Assembly (NCBI GenBank): GCA_964455935.1 | Contig: CAYVZU010000014.1 | Location: 1 to 47,113, forward strand | Direction of reading: 5' to 3' | DNA: 47,113 nt | Source: CAYVZU01 sp964455935 | Lineage (GTDB): Bacteria > Fibrobacterota > CAYVZU01 | Part shown: positions 31,748-41,220 of the stretch, one piece after another | Position numbering within the stretch: position 1 is the first letter of the stretch | How the letters are laid out: each line of letters starts with the position of its first letter | The notes under the pieces: model-generated | What the model saw: only the letters and a program-made list of their open reading frames with translations | Databases searched by the model: none | Told to the model about the DNA's origin: nothing | Program-made: the position numbers and the translations under genes

Positions 31748-32986
31748 ATGCTGGTTCTAATCGCAGCGATCTTCACAGCCATATCCGTCTCGTTTTTCTG
31801 TTCTTTGCTCGAGGCATGCCTGCTTAGCCTGTCCAATGCCGATCTGGCGGCCATCGACGACAAAAAGCCGGCCGTGGCCCAGATCTGGAAGCACTTCAAG
31901 GAGAACATTCAAAAGCCCATTGCCGTAATTCTGATCATCAATACCCTGTCCTACACAATAGGCGCCGCCATCGCGGGTTCTCAATTCACAAGTCTCTTCG
32001 GCAAAAAATGGATCGCCCTCTTTTCCCTGGGCCTTTCGCTGGCCTTGTTTCAGTGGACCGAGATTCTTCCCAAAACGCTTGGGGTGCGCTATCGCAGGGG
32101 AATCGCCACTCTAACCGGCCTGCCTTTGCGTTTCATGGTCCGTCTGTTTGGTCCCTTTGTGACCCTAACCGAGTGGCTCAACAAACCGTTCGAGGACCGC
32201 AAGGCCAAGACTTCGGAAGGCGCGGCGCACGAAATCTCATTGCTGGCCCGGTTTGCGGTTCTTACCGACCAGATCACGCGCGAGCAAGAGTCGATCATCG
32301 CCCGCAGCGTTGACATGTCGGCATTGCGGGTTTGCGACATCATGGTCGAGCGTGAAAACATGAACGTGCTCAGCACCCAAATGACCCTGCAGGAAGGCTT
32401 GCTGGCCGCGCACATACACCGCCACACACGCTATCCCCTTACCCAGGCTGGCGATCTGGACCGGATTGTGGGTTACGTGAATTTCAAGGACATCGTTGGC
32501 GCGCTTCGTCTAAGCCTTGCCAATCCCACGCTGGCCGGTGTCAGCAGACCGATCGCATTTGTGCATTCCCAGGCCAGAATTCCCGAATTGCTGAAAAAGC
32601 TTACGCACGGTTACCAGCATATGGCCGTGGTGCAGGACGACGGCGGACGCACCATGGGCCTTGTAACCCTTGAGAATGTCGTTGAAGTCATCGTGGGTCA
32701 ACTGGAAGATGAGTACGACACCCCGCCCGATTACATCATCCAGCTTTCCGAGCACCGATTCCGCATTGGGGGAAGCGTAATGCTCTCACAGCTTCGCCGC
32801 CAGTTCGGCGACCCCATTCCCGATGCGCAGCGAACCATTGGTGATTGGCTGGTCGTGAACGGTCGTCCCGTGAAGGACCGCGAGGCAGGTCCTTTTGCGT
32901 TTCATGTTCGAAAGATCACCCGCGGCAAAATTCATGATGTGATTCTGGAACGGAGAGAAAGTAGTCGGAAGTCGGGAGTGGTCTGA
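31748..32986 (+). CDS. CNNM/CBS-domain transporter (HlyC/CorC family)
   Basis: Membrane protein of 412 aa. The N-terminal DUF21/CNNM domain (about 1-175) has three or four helices. Two CBS domains follow (VERENMNVLSTQMTLQEG, then the second up to EDEYDTPPD), then a CorC_HlyC domain. Family members are implicated in Mg2+ or Co2+ export or tolerance; the haemolysin name is historical. The ATG at 31748 has no evident ribosome binding site. Neighbours give no functional hint. Its 3' end runs into a degenerate 7-base repeat that supplies the last codons. Confidence 0.9.
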   Translation: MLVLIAAIFTAISVSFFCSLLEACLLSLSNADLAAIDDKKPAVAQIWKHFKENIQKPIAVILIINTLSYTIGAAIAGSQFTSLFGKKWIALFSLGLSLALFQWTEILPKTLGVRYRRGIATLTGLPLRFMVRLFGPFVTLTEWLNKPFEDRKAKTSEGAAHEISLLARFAVLTDQITREQESIIARSVDMSALRVCDIMVERENMNVLSTQMTLQEGLLAAHIHRHTRYPLTQAGDLDRIVGYVNFKDIVGALRLSLANPTLAGVSRPIAFVHSQARIPELLKKLTHGYQHMAVVQDDGGRTMGLVTLENVVEVIVGQLEDEYDTPPDYIIQLSEHRFRIGGSVMLSQLRRQFGDPIPDAQRTIGDWLVVNGRPVKDREAGPFAFHVRKITRGKIHDVILERRESSRKSGVV

Positions 32987-33011
32987 CTCCCATCTCCAGT
33001 CTCCAGTTTCC
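32963..33011. repeat. Degenerate heptamer array across the 3' end of the CNNM gene
   Basis: Seven consecutive 7-base units occur, mostly AGTNNNN, changing from AGTCGGA-like to AGTCTCC-like units. The array starts inside the last eight codons of the CNNM gene and runs past the stop. Confidence 0.6.
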
Positions 33012-33183
33012 GCCTCTACGCCCCACCCTCCCGCCCCACTTACAACTTTGTAAAACGGATAAAAACGCTGCCGGCGCGTGAGCATCCCGCTCCCCGCACC
33101 CACGGATATCCAATTCCGATCGGGCACACAAATTGCATTCGTTTATGCAGTCCCAATCGCCAACACCCGCGCAAAGAGGAAAA

Positions 33184-35862
33184 ATGGAGACAGCGGCTCA
33201 AATCACCCCTGCCGAGATTTATGAAATCGAAGATCGAGAGTGGATTGAGTCCCTTGATTTCGTTTTCAACAGCGAAGGCCCCGAACGAATTCGAGAACTT
33301 CTGGACAAGCTGCAAATCCGGGCCCAGCAGCACGGCGTAATTTTCTCCTGCCCGGGGAATACGCCTTATTTAAACACCATTTCCAGAGATCAGCAGCCCC
33401 CATACCCCGGCTCATTGGAGACCGAACGCCGCATCCGTAACATCATTCGCTGGAACGCCATGGCCATGGTCGTCAATGCCAACCGGGAACTAAGCGGCAT
33501 TGGGGGCCACATTTCCACGTTTGCCTCCCTGGCGACGCTGCTGGAGGTTGCGCTGAACCATTTTATCCGCGGCAAAGACGCCGAGCAGGGCGGGGATATC
33601 GTTTACCTTCAGGGACATGCAGCACCCGGAGTGTACGCGCGCGCTTTCCTGGAAGGCCGCCTTACCGAGCGGGACCTTTACAATTTCCGCCGTGAGTTGA
33701 GGCCGGAAGGCGGCATCCCTTCTTACCCGCATCCCTGGCTCATGCCCGGTTTTTGGGAATTTCCCACGGTCTCGATGGGGCTCTCGCCCATCATGGCCAT
33801 TTATCAGGCGCGATTCAATCGCTATCTGGCCGATCGCGGAGTCAAGGACACAAGCCGGCAACGGGTCTGGGCGTTTCTGGGCGACGGCGAAATGGACGAG
33901 CCGGAATCGATGGGCGCGATCACCCTGGCGGCCCGCGAGCAATTGGACAACCTGCTCTTCGTCATTAACTGCAACCTGCAAAGGCTCGATGGTCCGGTCC
34001 GCGGGAACGGCCAGATTATTCAGGAACTTGAGGCCGCTTTTCGGGGCGCCCGCTGGAATGTCATCAAGGTAATCTGGAGCGGCGATTGGGATACCCTGTT
34101 CGAAAAAGACGATCAGGGAATTTTGGTCGAGCGCCTCAACCGGCTGCGCGATGGTCAGGCCCAGACCTATGCGGCCTCGGACGGAGCGTATTTCCGACGC
34201 GACTTCTTTGGCCAGGACCAACGCCTGCTTCATCTGGTCGAAAGCTATTCGGACGAGCAGCTTCACCGGCTTCGAAGAGGCGGCCACGATCCCGAAAAGC
34301 TTTACGCCGCCTACAAGGCCGCCATGGAATGCAAAAGTGCGCCCACGGTGATCCTGGCACAGACGATCAAAGGCTATGGCCTGGGCGAATCCGGAGAGGG
34401 CCGAAACGTCACGCACCAGCAGAAGAAACTCAACGAAAAGGAATTGCGCGAATTTCGCTCCCGAATGGGCATTCCCATCTCCGATGAAGAAGTCGCCAAA
34501 GCCCCCTTTTATCGACCGGCCGACGACAGCGAGGAGGTCCGCTACGTACGACGCCGCCGCGATGCGTTGGGCGGGCCCTGGCCCCGGCGGGTTGTAAAAG
34601 CCAAGCCCATCGAAATGCCCGGCCCGGACCTGTGGAATGAATTCCTGGAAGGCACGGGCGCGCGGAAGGTCGCCACCACAATGGCCTTTGTCCGGCTCCT
34701 GTCCAAACTGCTGCAGGACGAGAAGATCGGCCGGATGATCGTGCCCATTGTGCCGGACGAGTCCCGGACCTTCGGCATGGAGGCGCTATTTCGGCAGTTT
34801 GGAATCTATTCCCATTGCGGCCAGCTCTACGAGCCGGTGGACAGGGAGAATCTCCTTTACTACAACGAAACGAAAAACGGAGCGATTCTGGAGGAAGGAA
34901 TCACCGAGGCCGGTGCCATGTCGTCCTTTATCGCCGCCGGCACGGCACATGCCACGCACGGGATCAACATGATCCCGTTCTTCATCTTCTATTCGATGTT
35001 CGGGTTCCAGCGCGTGGGCGACCTGATCTGGGCCGCGGGAGACGCGCATGCCCGTGGTTTTCTAATCGGCGGCACGTCGGGCCGAACCACCCTGGCCGGA
35101 GAGGGGCTTCAGCACCAGGACGGCAACAGCCATCTGCTGGCCTATCCGGTTCCCAACGTACGCTCATACGACCCCACATTCGCCTACGAGCTGGCCGTAA
35201 TTATCCGCGATGGCCTGCGCCGAATGTATGTCCGAAACGACCCCGTCTTCTACTACATCACCGTGATGAATGAATTCTACCCCATGCCCGCCATGCCGCA
35301 GAATGCGGAACCCGGCATTCTGAAGGGCCTTTACCTGTTTCGCCCCGCCCCATTGGAGCAAAGCTGGCCCCGGCTTCACATCCTGGGCAGCGGAAGCATT
35401 CTTCTGGAGGCGCTGAAGGCTCAGCGCATTCTGCAGGAACGTTTCGAGATCGCGGCCGATGTCTGGAGCGTCACCAGCTATAAGCAACTGTACCTGGATG
35501 CGATCGAGACCGAACGCTGGAACATCCTGCACCCCGCCGAAGAGCAGCGCCGGCCCTACGTGAGCACTTGTTTTGCCGAACACCCCGGCACGGTTGTGGC
35601 GGCGACGGATTACGTGAAGGCACTGCCCTGTTCCATCAGCCAATGGGTTCCTGGAGGTATTGTCGCGCTGGGAACAGACGGTTACGGCCGAAGCGACGGC
35701 CGTGACGCCCTTCGCAATTTCTTTGGTGTCGATGCCAAGCATATTGTGCTGGCGGCCCTCCACGGTCTGGCGCAAAAAGGCGAGATCGCGCCGGAAACCG
35801 CGGGCCGCGCCGTCGTCGAACTGGGTGTGGACGCCAACGCAGCCAGCCCGCTCTTTTCGTGA
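33184..35862 (+). CDS. aceE: Pyruvate dehydrogenase E1 component, homodimeric type
   Basis: Thiamine-diphosphate enzyme of 892 aa that decarboxylates pyruvate and acetylates the lipoyl group of E2. It is the single-chain AceE type (about 890 aa in E. coli), not the alpha/beta type. The TPP motif GDGEMDEPES...NCNLQRLDGPV is present, as are SGRTTLAGEGLQHQDG and the AceE-typical region NVTHQQKKLNEKELREF. AGAGGA lies five bases before the ATG at 33184. It heads the aceE-aceF-lpd operon. Having PDH in an apparent anaerobe suggests either a facultative lifestyle or PDH-based fermentation, with the NADH feeding the NADH-linked hydrogenase; that link is inference. Confidence 0.96.
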   Translation: METAAQITPAEIYEIEDREWIESLDFVFNSEGPERIRELLDKLQIRAQQHGVIFSCPGNTPYLNTISRDQQPPYPGSLETERRIRNIIRWNAMAMVVNANRELSGIGGHISTFASLATLLEVALNHFIRGKDAEQGGDIVYLQGHAAPGVYARAFLEGRLTERDLYNFRRELRPEGGIPSYPHPWLMPGFWEFPTVSMGLSPIMAIYQARFNRYLADRGVKDTSRQRVWAFLGDGEMDEPESMGAITLAAREQLDNLLFVINCNLQRLDGPVRGNGQIIQELEAAFRGARWNVIKVIWSGDWDTLFEKDDQGILVERLNRLRDGQAQTYAASDGAYFRRDFFGQDQRLLHLVESYSDEQLHRLRRGGHDPEKLYAAYKAAMECKSAPTVILAQTIKGYGLGESGEGRNVTHQQKKLNEKELREFRSRMGIPISDEEVAKAPFYRPADDSEEVRYVRRRRDALGGPWPRRVVKAKPIEMPGPDLWNEFLEGTGARKVATTMAFVRLLSKLLQDEKIGRMIVPIVPDESRTFGMEALFRQFGIYSHCGQLYEPVDRENLLYYNETKNGAILEEGITEAGAMSSFIAAGTAHATHGINMIPFFIFYSMFGFQRVGDLIWAAGDAHARGFLIGGTSGRTTLAGEGLQHQDGNSHLLAYPVPNVRSYDPTFAYELAVIIRDGLRRMYVRNDPVFYYITVMNEFYPMPAMPQNAEPGILKGLYLFRPAPLEQSWPRLHILGSGSILLEALKAQRILQERFEIAADVWSVTSYKQLYLDAIETERWNILHPAEEQRRPYVSTCFAEHPGTVVAATDYVKALPCSISQWVPGGIVALGTDGYGRSDGRDALRNFFGVDAKHIVLAALHGLAQKGEIAPETAGRAVVELGVDANAASPLFS

Positions 35863-35911
35863 TGGGAGGATAGTTACACAGGACCCCAGCGGCAGTCTGG
35901 TCCATTTGCGT

Positions 35912-35992
35912 GTCATTTCGACGAGTCTTCGAGGAGAAATCTTTGTTTGAGAGCGGGAGAAAGATTTCTCGTCGCGGGCTCCTCGAAATGAC
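35912..35992. mobile_element. 81-bp hairpin derivative of the GIY-YIG element
   Basis: An imperfect palindrome whose left arm starts GTCATTTCGACGAGTC and continues GAGGAGAAATCTT; the right arm is AAGATTTCTCGTC...CCTCGAAATGAC. Both arms closely match the terminal repeats of the GIY-YIG element at 25647-26000, but no gene lies between them. It sits in the aceE-aceF gap, inside the transcribed operon, and looks like a non-autonomous (MITE-like) copy. Confidence 0.75.
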
Positions 35993-36028
35993 AGGATAGA
36001 GATCTGTGCAATACCATGGGAGACAAAC

Positions 36029-37306
36029 ATGGATAAGGAAGTTCGGATCCCGGAGATTTCGGAGAACGTGGATACAGGCGAGGTGGTCCAGGTCCTGGTC
36101 GCCGAGGGCGAAGAGGTGGAGAAGGATCAGCCGATTCTGGAACTGGAGACCGAAAAAGCGGCTTTCGAAATCCCATCCCCTGCGCAAGGCAAGGTAAAAG
36201 AGATCACGACGAAACCCGGGGAAACCGTGAAGGTGGGGCAGGTTGTCATGCGCATGGAAGAAAAAAGGTCCGGCGCGGCAGCACCGGCCCAGCCTCAAAA
36301 AGCCGGTCCGCAACGCCAAGCGGCCGCACCCGAGCCGGAGCGACGAACAGAAGCACATCCAGCAATGGCACCCGCCCCCGAGAAGGCGGCCGACCCGGCC
36401 GGCGGCATACCCGCTTCGCCATCCATCCGGCGGGAGGCAAGAGAGTTGGGTGTCAATCTCGCCGAAGTGCGCGGGTCCGGTCCCGGCGGCCGCATTGTCG
36501 AGGAGGACCTGCGCGCGGCGGTTCGCGAGAGGATGGGGCCGGCCGCATCCACACCGCGCATTCCCCAAACCACACAGCACGGCCCGGCTCGCCGGCCGGT
36601 TCGCACGCCCATGGCCCAGGTTCGCAAGATTGTCGCCCAGCGCACCCTTCAGTCCTGGACCACGATTCCCCATGTGACGCAGTTTGACCAGGCCGATATC
36701 ACCAATCTCGAATCCTTCCGCAAGCAGCACGCCCAAAAGGTGCTGGATGCGGGCGCCAAATTGACCATAACCTCGGTTCTCGCAAAAATCGCGGCCGCCG
36801 CAATACGGGTGTTCCCGGAATTCAACGCACGGGTGGACATGGACTCGGCCGAAATCCTTTTCCGGGAATCAGTGGATATCGGGATTGCCGTTGAAACCGA
36901 CCGGGGCCTGCTGGTGCCCGTTGTGCGCGATGCGGACAAGAAAAGCATCCTTCATCTGGCCGCGGAAATTGCCGACCTGGCCCGCCGCGCCAGGGAGCGC
37001 AAGATCGGCCCCGATGAGTTGACCGGTGGCGGCTTTAGCATCTCCAATCTTGGAGGAATCGGTGGAACCGCCTTCACGCCCATCATTGATCCTGACCAGT
37101 CGGCAATTCTCGGCATTTCCCGAGCCGCCTGGCAGCCCGTGGTCAACGACGGCCAAATCGGTCCGCGGCTGATTCTTCCCCTGTCGTTGTCGTACGATCA
37201 CCGTCTCATCGATGGAGCGGCCGGCGCGCGTTTTCTAAGCTGGATCCGCGAAGCCCTCGAAAACCCGCTTCTGCTCGAACTGGAAAACGGACCGAGGTCG
37301 CGATGA
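36029..37306 (+). CDS. aceF: Pyruvate dehydrogenase E2, dihydrolipoamide acetyltransferase
   Basis: Core enzyme of 425 aa that passes acetyl from the lipoyl arm to CoA. Domain order: one lipoyl domain (lipoyl-Lys K43 in ETEKAA), an Ala/Pro/Glu-rich linker, a peripheral-subunit-binding domain (about 130-165, SIRREARELGVNLAEVRGSG), a second linker, then the catalytic domain ending in DHRLIDG (the HxxxDG active site). A GGGAGA sequence precedes the ATG. It follows aceE by 166 bases, a gap occupied by the 81-bp hairpin element, and overlaps lpd by four bases. Confidence 0.96.
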   Translation: MDKEVRIPEISENVDTGEVVQVLVAEGEEVEKDQPILELETEKAAFEIPSPAQGKVKEITTKPGETVKVGQVVMRMEEKRSGAAAPAQPQKAGPQRQAAAPEPERRTEAHPAMAPAPEKAADPAGGIPASPSIRREARELGVNLAEVRGSGPGGRIVEEDLRAAVRERMGPAASTPRIPQTTQHGPARRPVRTPMAQVRKIVAQRTLQSWTTIPHVTQFDQADITNLESFRKQHAQKVLDAGAKLTITSVLAKIAAAAIRVFPEFNARVDMDSAEILFRESVDIGIAVETDRGLLVPVVRDADKKSILHLAAEIADLARRARERKIGPDELTGGGFSISNLGGIGGTAFTPIIDPDQSAILGISRAAWQPVVNDGQIGPRLILPLSLSYDHRLIDGAAGARFLSWIREALENPLLLELENGPRSR

Positions 37307-38733
37307 AGACCATGGAAACGCAGGTGGCCATCATCGGCGCGGGTCCGGGAGGGTATTCGGCCGCATTCCGCGCCGCGGATTTGGGCCTGGATGTGACCTT
37401 GGTCGATCCGGCCCTGAATCCGGGCGGGGTTTGCCTGTATTGTGGCTGCATTCCCACCAAGGCGCTGCTCCATGCGGCCAAACTGGTGACCCAGGCGCGG
37501 GAGGCATCGCGAATCGGGTTGACCTTCGCCGATCCAAAACTGGACCTGGCTGCTCTCCGGCGCTGGAAAGAAAGGGTTGTGCTCGATCTTACAGCCGGGC
37601 TGAGCCAGCTTGCCCGGGCGCGCAAAATACGTTACATCCAGGGCACGGCCGGGTTCATTGATTCAAGCTGCATTCTTGTCCGCCCCAAAACCGGCGAGGA
37701 AGAGCGAGTTGAGTTTGAACACGCGATTCTGGCCACCGGAAGCAGACCGCGCGTCCCGTCCACCTTTGCCGATATTATATCAGCGGATCCTGTAATGGAC
37801 AGCTCCTCCGGACTGGAACTCAAAGACATTCCCGGCCGCCTTCTCGTGGTTGGAGGAGGGTACATTGGACTGGAGCTTGGCACAGTGTACGCGGCCCTGG
37901 GCTCAACGGTAACGATTACGGAAGTGATGCCGGATCTCATGCCCGGCCTGGACCGCGATCTTGTGGCCATTTTTCGCAAGCAGGCCGATAAAATCTTTCG
38001 GTCCATCCGGCTGAATTCTCAGGTCCGGTTATCGCTTTTGGACGGCGGCATACAGGCCGAATTCGACGAGGCGGGCACTACGTCAGCGGAAACGTTCGAC
38101 CGTGTTCTTATTGCCACGGGCCGGCAGCCAAATTCCGACGATGCCGGACTGGAAAACACGCGCGTGGAACTCGACCAGCACGGTTTTGTGAAGGTTGACC
38201 AACAGCGGCGGACGAACGAGGAATCCGTTTTTGCCGTCGGCGATGTTACGGGAGGCCCGCTGCTGGCGCACAAGGCAATGGCCGAGGGTCGTGCGGCCGC
38301 GGAAGCAATTGCCGGACTCAATGTGGCGTACGATCCAAAGGCAATTCCGGCGATCGAATACACGGATCCTGCCATCGCGTGGTGCGGCCTGGGCGAGTCG
38401 GAAGCGCGGAAAAAAGGCATCGATATCCGGGCCGGCCGCTTTTCCTGGGCCGCCTCGGGCCGCGCCGCAACGCTGGACCGCCGCGAGGGCTTGACAAAAG
38501 TCATTGCCGATCCGGATACAGGCAGAATCCTGGGTATGGGAATTGTTGGCGAGAATGCGGACGAGTTGATCGCCGAAGGGGTGCTTGCCATGGAGATGGC
38601 CGCCACAGCCCGCGATCTTGAATTGGCCGTTCACCCGCATCCCACGCTATCAGAAACCGTAATGGAGGCCGCCGCGTCATGTTTGGGATTGAGTACGCAT
38701 ACCTACCGGCCAAAATCATCCAGGGTAGTTTGA
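37303..38733 (+). CDS. lpd: Dihydrolipoamide dehydrogenase (E3)
   Basis: FAD enzyme of 476 aa that reoxidises the dihydrolipoyl arm and makes NADH. Seen: FAD motif GAGPGGYSAA, redox-active disulfide C44 and C49 in GGVCLYCGCIPTK, NAD motif GGGYIGLELG, and the C-terminal base region HPHPTLSE. The usual Val before the second active-site Gly-Cys is Cys here (C47), giving three cysteines in six residues. GAGG lies before the ATG, which overlaps the aceF stop as ATGA. It is probably the E3 of the PDH complex encoded by this operon. Confidence 0.96.
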   Translation: MKTMETQVAIIGAGPGGYSAAFRAADLGLDVTLVDPALNPGGVCLYCGCIPTKALLHAAKLVTQAREASRIGLTFADPKLDLAALRRWKERVVLDLTAGLSQLARARKIRYIQGTAGFIDSSCILVRPKTGEEERVEFEHAILATGSRPRVPSTFADIISADPVMDSSSGLELKDIPGRLLVVGGGYIGLELGTVYAALGSTVTITEVMPDLMPGLDRDLVAIFRKQADKIFRSIRLNSQVRLSLLDGGIQAEFDEAGTTSAETFDRVLIATGRQPNSDDAGLENTRVELDQHGFVKVDQQRRTNEESVFAVGDVTGGPLLAHKAMAEGRAAAEAIAGLNVAYDPKAIPAIEYTDPAIAWCGLGESEARKKGIDIRAGRFSWAASGRAATLDRREGLTKVIADPDTGRILGMGIVGENADELIAEGVLAMEMAATARDLELAVHPHPTLSETVMEAAASCLGLSTHTYRPKSSRVV

Positions 38734-38811
38734 ACGGGAGAATGGGTATCAAAAAAACCATCCCAAGTGGATAATGCATTATTTGTCCGGCTGAACAAAA
38801 AGGAAAATGGC

Positions 38812-38997
38812 ATGAAACCCAAGATCGAAATCAAAGATGTGGAGAGAGGCATCCAAATCACCATCACCGCTGAATCGCCCGACACGGTCGAAGCCATTCG
38901 CAAGACCGCCGCCAAATATTATAAAGCCCTGGCCAAAATTGAGGTGTACGGCCGGGCCGTTCAAGGACATGTTCATCGCAACGAGTTTGCGCCATAG
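38812..38997 (+). CDS. Small conserved-type hypothetical protein (61 aa)
   Basis: A 61-residue protein starting MKPKIEIKDVERGIQITIT, with a strand-strand-helix pattern (ITITAESPDTVEAIRKTAA) and a His-containing end. AGGAAA precedes the ATG at 38812; an upstream ATG in the same frame (38767) lacks one. I do not recognise a named family. It lies 78 bases after lpd on the same strand and may be in the same transcript. No transmembrane segment or cysteine is present. Confidence 0.6.
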   Translation: MKPKIEIKDVERGIQITITAESPDTVEAIRKTAAKYYKALAKIEVYGRAVQGHVHRNEFAP

Positions 38998-39147
38998 CCC
39001 GGTCGCAGGCTGGACCAAAGATAAGCGATGAGCGCCGCCTGAAAAGAGCCTTTTGCCTTCGAGCTCCCGCGACTTTTCACATGCCTTTTCCTCTCCCTCC
39101 CATTGGATAACTATATTGTTTCAAAACCCTTTCATTGGCGCGCTTAC

Positions 39148-41220
39148 ATGCCTATGCAAACACCGCAGGAATTCTTTCGGGACCTTCTGAATATAATCGC
39201 GTTTATTGAAAATACGGCCGCGCGGATCAATGAAAAAAAAACGGAAGCCGATATTTTTAGCGCCCTGAAACATGAGTTCCGCCTGAAGGACAAGTTCCAT
39301 TCGTCTGTTTTGCTGCTCACCCCGGATCGAAAGCACATCTACGTAGCCTACACCACCGTGGCCGATAGGCGAATTCGGGCCGCCGAAAAAGCTCTGGGGC
39401 TTTTGATGAAATCGTATCGCATTTCGATACGGCATTCATCGATCCTTGACCGGATCCTTGAGCAAGGCAAAACAGTCCATGTCGGTACCCACGAAATGAT
39501 TTCGGACCTACTTCCAAAACGCGCAAGAGCATTAGCTAATCGGATTCTGGAAATCAATGAGGACTCGATTATCACCCCTCTTTTTCGCGGTAAAGAGATT
39601 ATCGGCATTTTTGGCATGACCGCCGCGGCGCTCGCTGACTCCTTTGCCCCATTGGTCAGGAATTTTGCCATGCATATTAGCCGGGCATTGGAACTGGCCA
39701 GGGAAAACGAGAAACGCATACAAGTAGAGGCCTTGCTGCGCAATCGGGAGAGGGATTTCCAGAATGTGTTCGAAAGCTTCGGCGACCCGGTCCTTGTGTG
39801 GGAGCTTGACAGCGCGCAAAACCTGGTCCGGATTCTTGATGCCAATCCGGCTGCATGGCAAAAGCTTGGCTACTCCCGCGAAAAATTGCTTCAACTGCCT
39901 CCAGATGTGCTTGGAGCTCCCTCCGGCGACCGGATGTCGAAATTAAGAAAGCAACTTCTCGCCAAGGGATTTCTTCTCTTCGAGAGCGCTGCGCAAGCAC
40001 AGGACGGAAGACTGGTGCCGTTTGAGGTTCATGCAACCCCTGTCGAGCACCAAGGCAAACATGCACTTCTTGCGGTCATCCGTGATATTTCCAAACGAAA
40101 GGAATACGAAGCGCAATTGAGCATTTACAAAAAAATTATTGAGACGGCACAGGATCCGGTATTCTTCAAAGACTGCAATGGATGCTACCGGATCGCAAAT
40201 GAAGCATTATGCAATCTTCTGGGTCTAAAAGAGCCGGCGATTGGCCGGGCCGATCTCGATGTATTTCCGGTTCGAGAGGAAGCCCAGGAAATTCGTGAAG
40301 GAGAACGCCGGATTTTGGCTGAAGGAAAGCCTCGGGCAACCATTCAGCACCTAACGTGCGGCGACGGCAGGAAGAAATGGTTCCATGTGGTCAAAACCCC
40401 TCTATTGGATCCAAAAGGCGCGCCTCTCGGAATTGTTGGGGTGGCGCGCGATATCACCGAGATGAAGAAGATGGAGGACTCGCTGCGTGAAAATGAAACG
40501 AGGCTGTGGGCCTCCGAGCACAGCCTACGCGAATTCTCCCGCAAAATCCTCAAGGCGCGCGAAGAAGAGGCCAAGAAGATCTCGGCCGACCTGCATGATG
40601 AAATGGGAAGCATGGCTGTTGCGCTTGGCTCGAATCTTGAGATCGCCGACAGGGAGATTGTGGAGGGTCGCAAGAACCAGGCCCTGGAGAGCATTCGCCA
40701 AACCAAGGCCGTGCTCCAGAATCATATCAGCAGCCTGCGCAACCTCGCGGTCCACCTTCGGCCGCCGAACCTGGAGTATGTTGGGCTGCCCGGCGCGCTT
40801 CGGCTCCTGTTTGCCGAAATCGAGCGCCGGTCGAGCCTGGGCATTGATTTGCGCGTCCAAGGGACCGAACGTGCGATTGACGGGGACGCTTCCATTGCCT
40901 TGTATCGAATCGCACAGGAGGCCATGAGCAATACGGTACGCCATGCCAGGGCCTCCAGGGTGGCCGTGCATCTGCGGTTCTCCACCGCGGAGGCGGAATT
41001 GACGATCAGGGATAACGGATGCGGATTTAAGGCGGATCGGCTGACCGATCCGGTATCCTATACGCGTATTGGTTTGCGTGGAATGAAAGAGCGCGCCGAA
41101 TTAATGAACGGCATTCTGCAGATTGACTCGGCTCCGGGCAGAGGCTGCCTGATCCGGGTACGGCTTCCGCTCGAAAACAGGCCCGCGGCAAAAAAGAAAA
41201 ATCAAAGGAGTAAGTTGTGA
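39148..41220 (+). CDS. GAF/PAS sensor histidine kinase, NarL-partner type
   Basis: Cytosolic kinase of about 690 aa. Order: a GAF-like domain (about 20-195), PAS 1 (about 205-320), PAS 2 (about 330-450, with a PAC-like VVKTPLLDPKGAPLGIVGVA), a HisKA_3 dimerisation domain with the phospho-acceptor H483 in DLHDEMGS, and an HATPase domain (N box EAMSNTVRHA, G1 DNGCGF, G2 GLRGMKERAE). There is no transmembrane helix, so the signal is intracellular. The start is uncertain: two close ATGs (39148, 39154) lack a ribosome binding site, and an in-frame TTG lies at 39103. Its stop overlaps the response-regulator start as GTGA. Confidence 0.93.
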   Translation: MPMQTPQEFFRDLLNIIAFIENTAARINEKKTEADIFSALKHEFRLKDKFHSSVLLLTPDRKHIYVAYTTVADRRIRAAEKALGLLMKSYRISIRHSSILDRILEQGKTVHVGTHEMISDLLPKRARALANRILEINEDSIITPLFRGKEIIGIFGMTAAALADSFAPLVRNFAMHISRALELARENEKRIQVEALLRNRERDFQNVFESFGDPVLVWELDSAQNLVRILDANPAAWQKLGYSREKLLQLPPDVLGAPSGDRMSKLRKQLLAKGFLLFESAAQAQDGRLVPFEVHATPVEHQGKHALLAVIRDISKRKEYEAQLSIYKKIIETAQDPVFFKDCNGCYRIANEALCNLLGLKEPAIGRADLDVFPVREEAQEIREGERRILAEGKPRATIQHLTCGDGRKKWFHVVKTPLLDPKGAPLGIVGVARDITEMKKMEDSLRENETRLWASEHSLREFSRKILKAREEEAKKISADLHDEMGSMAVALGSNLEIADREIVEGRKNQALESIRQTKAVLQNHISSLRNLAVHLRPPNLEYVGLPGALRLLFAEIERRSSLGIDLRVQGTERAIDGDASIALYRIAQEAMSNTVRHARASRVAVHLRFSTAEAELTIRDNGCGFKADRLTDPVSYTRIGLRGMKERAELMNGILQIDSAPGRGCLIRVRLPLENRPAAKKKNQRSKL

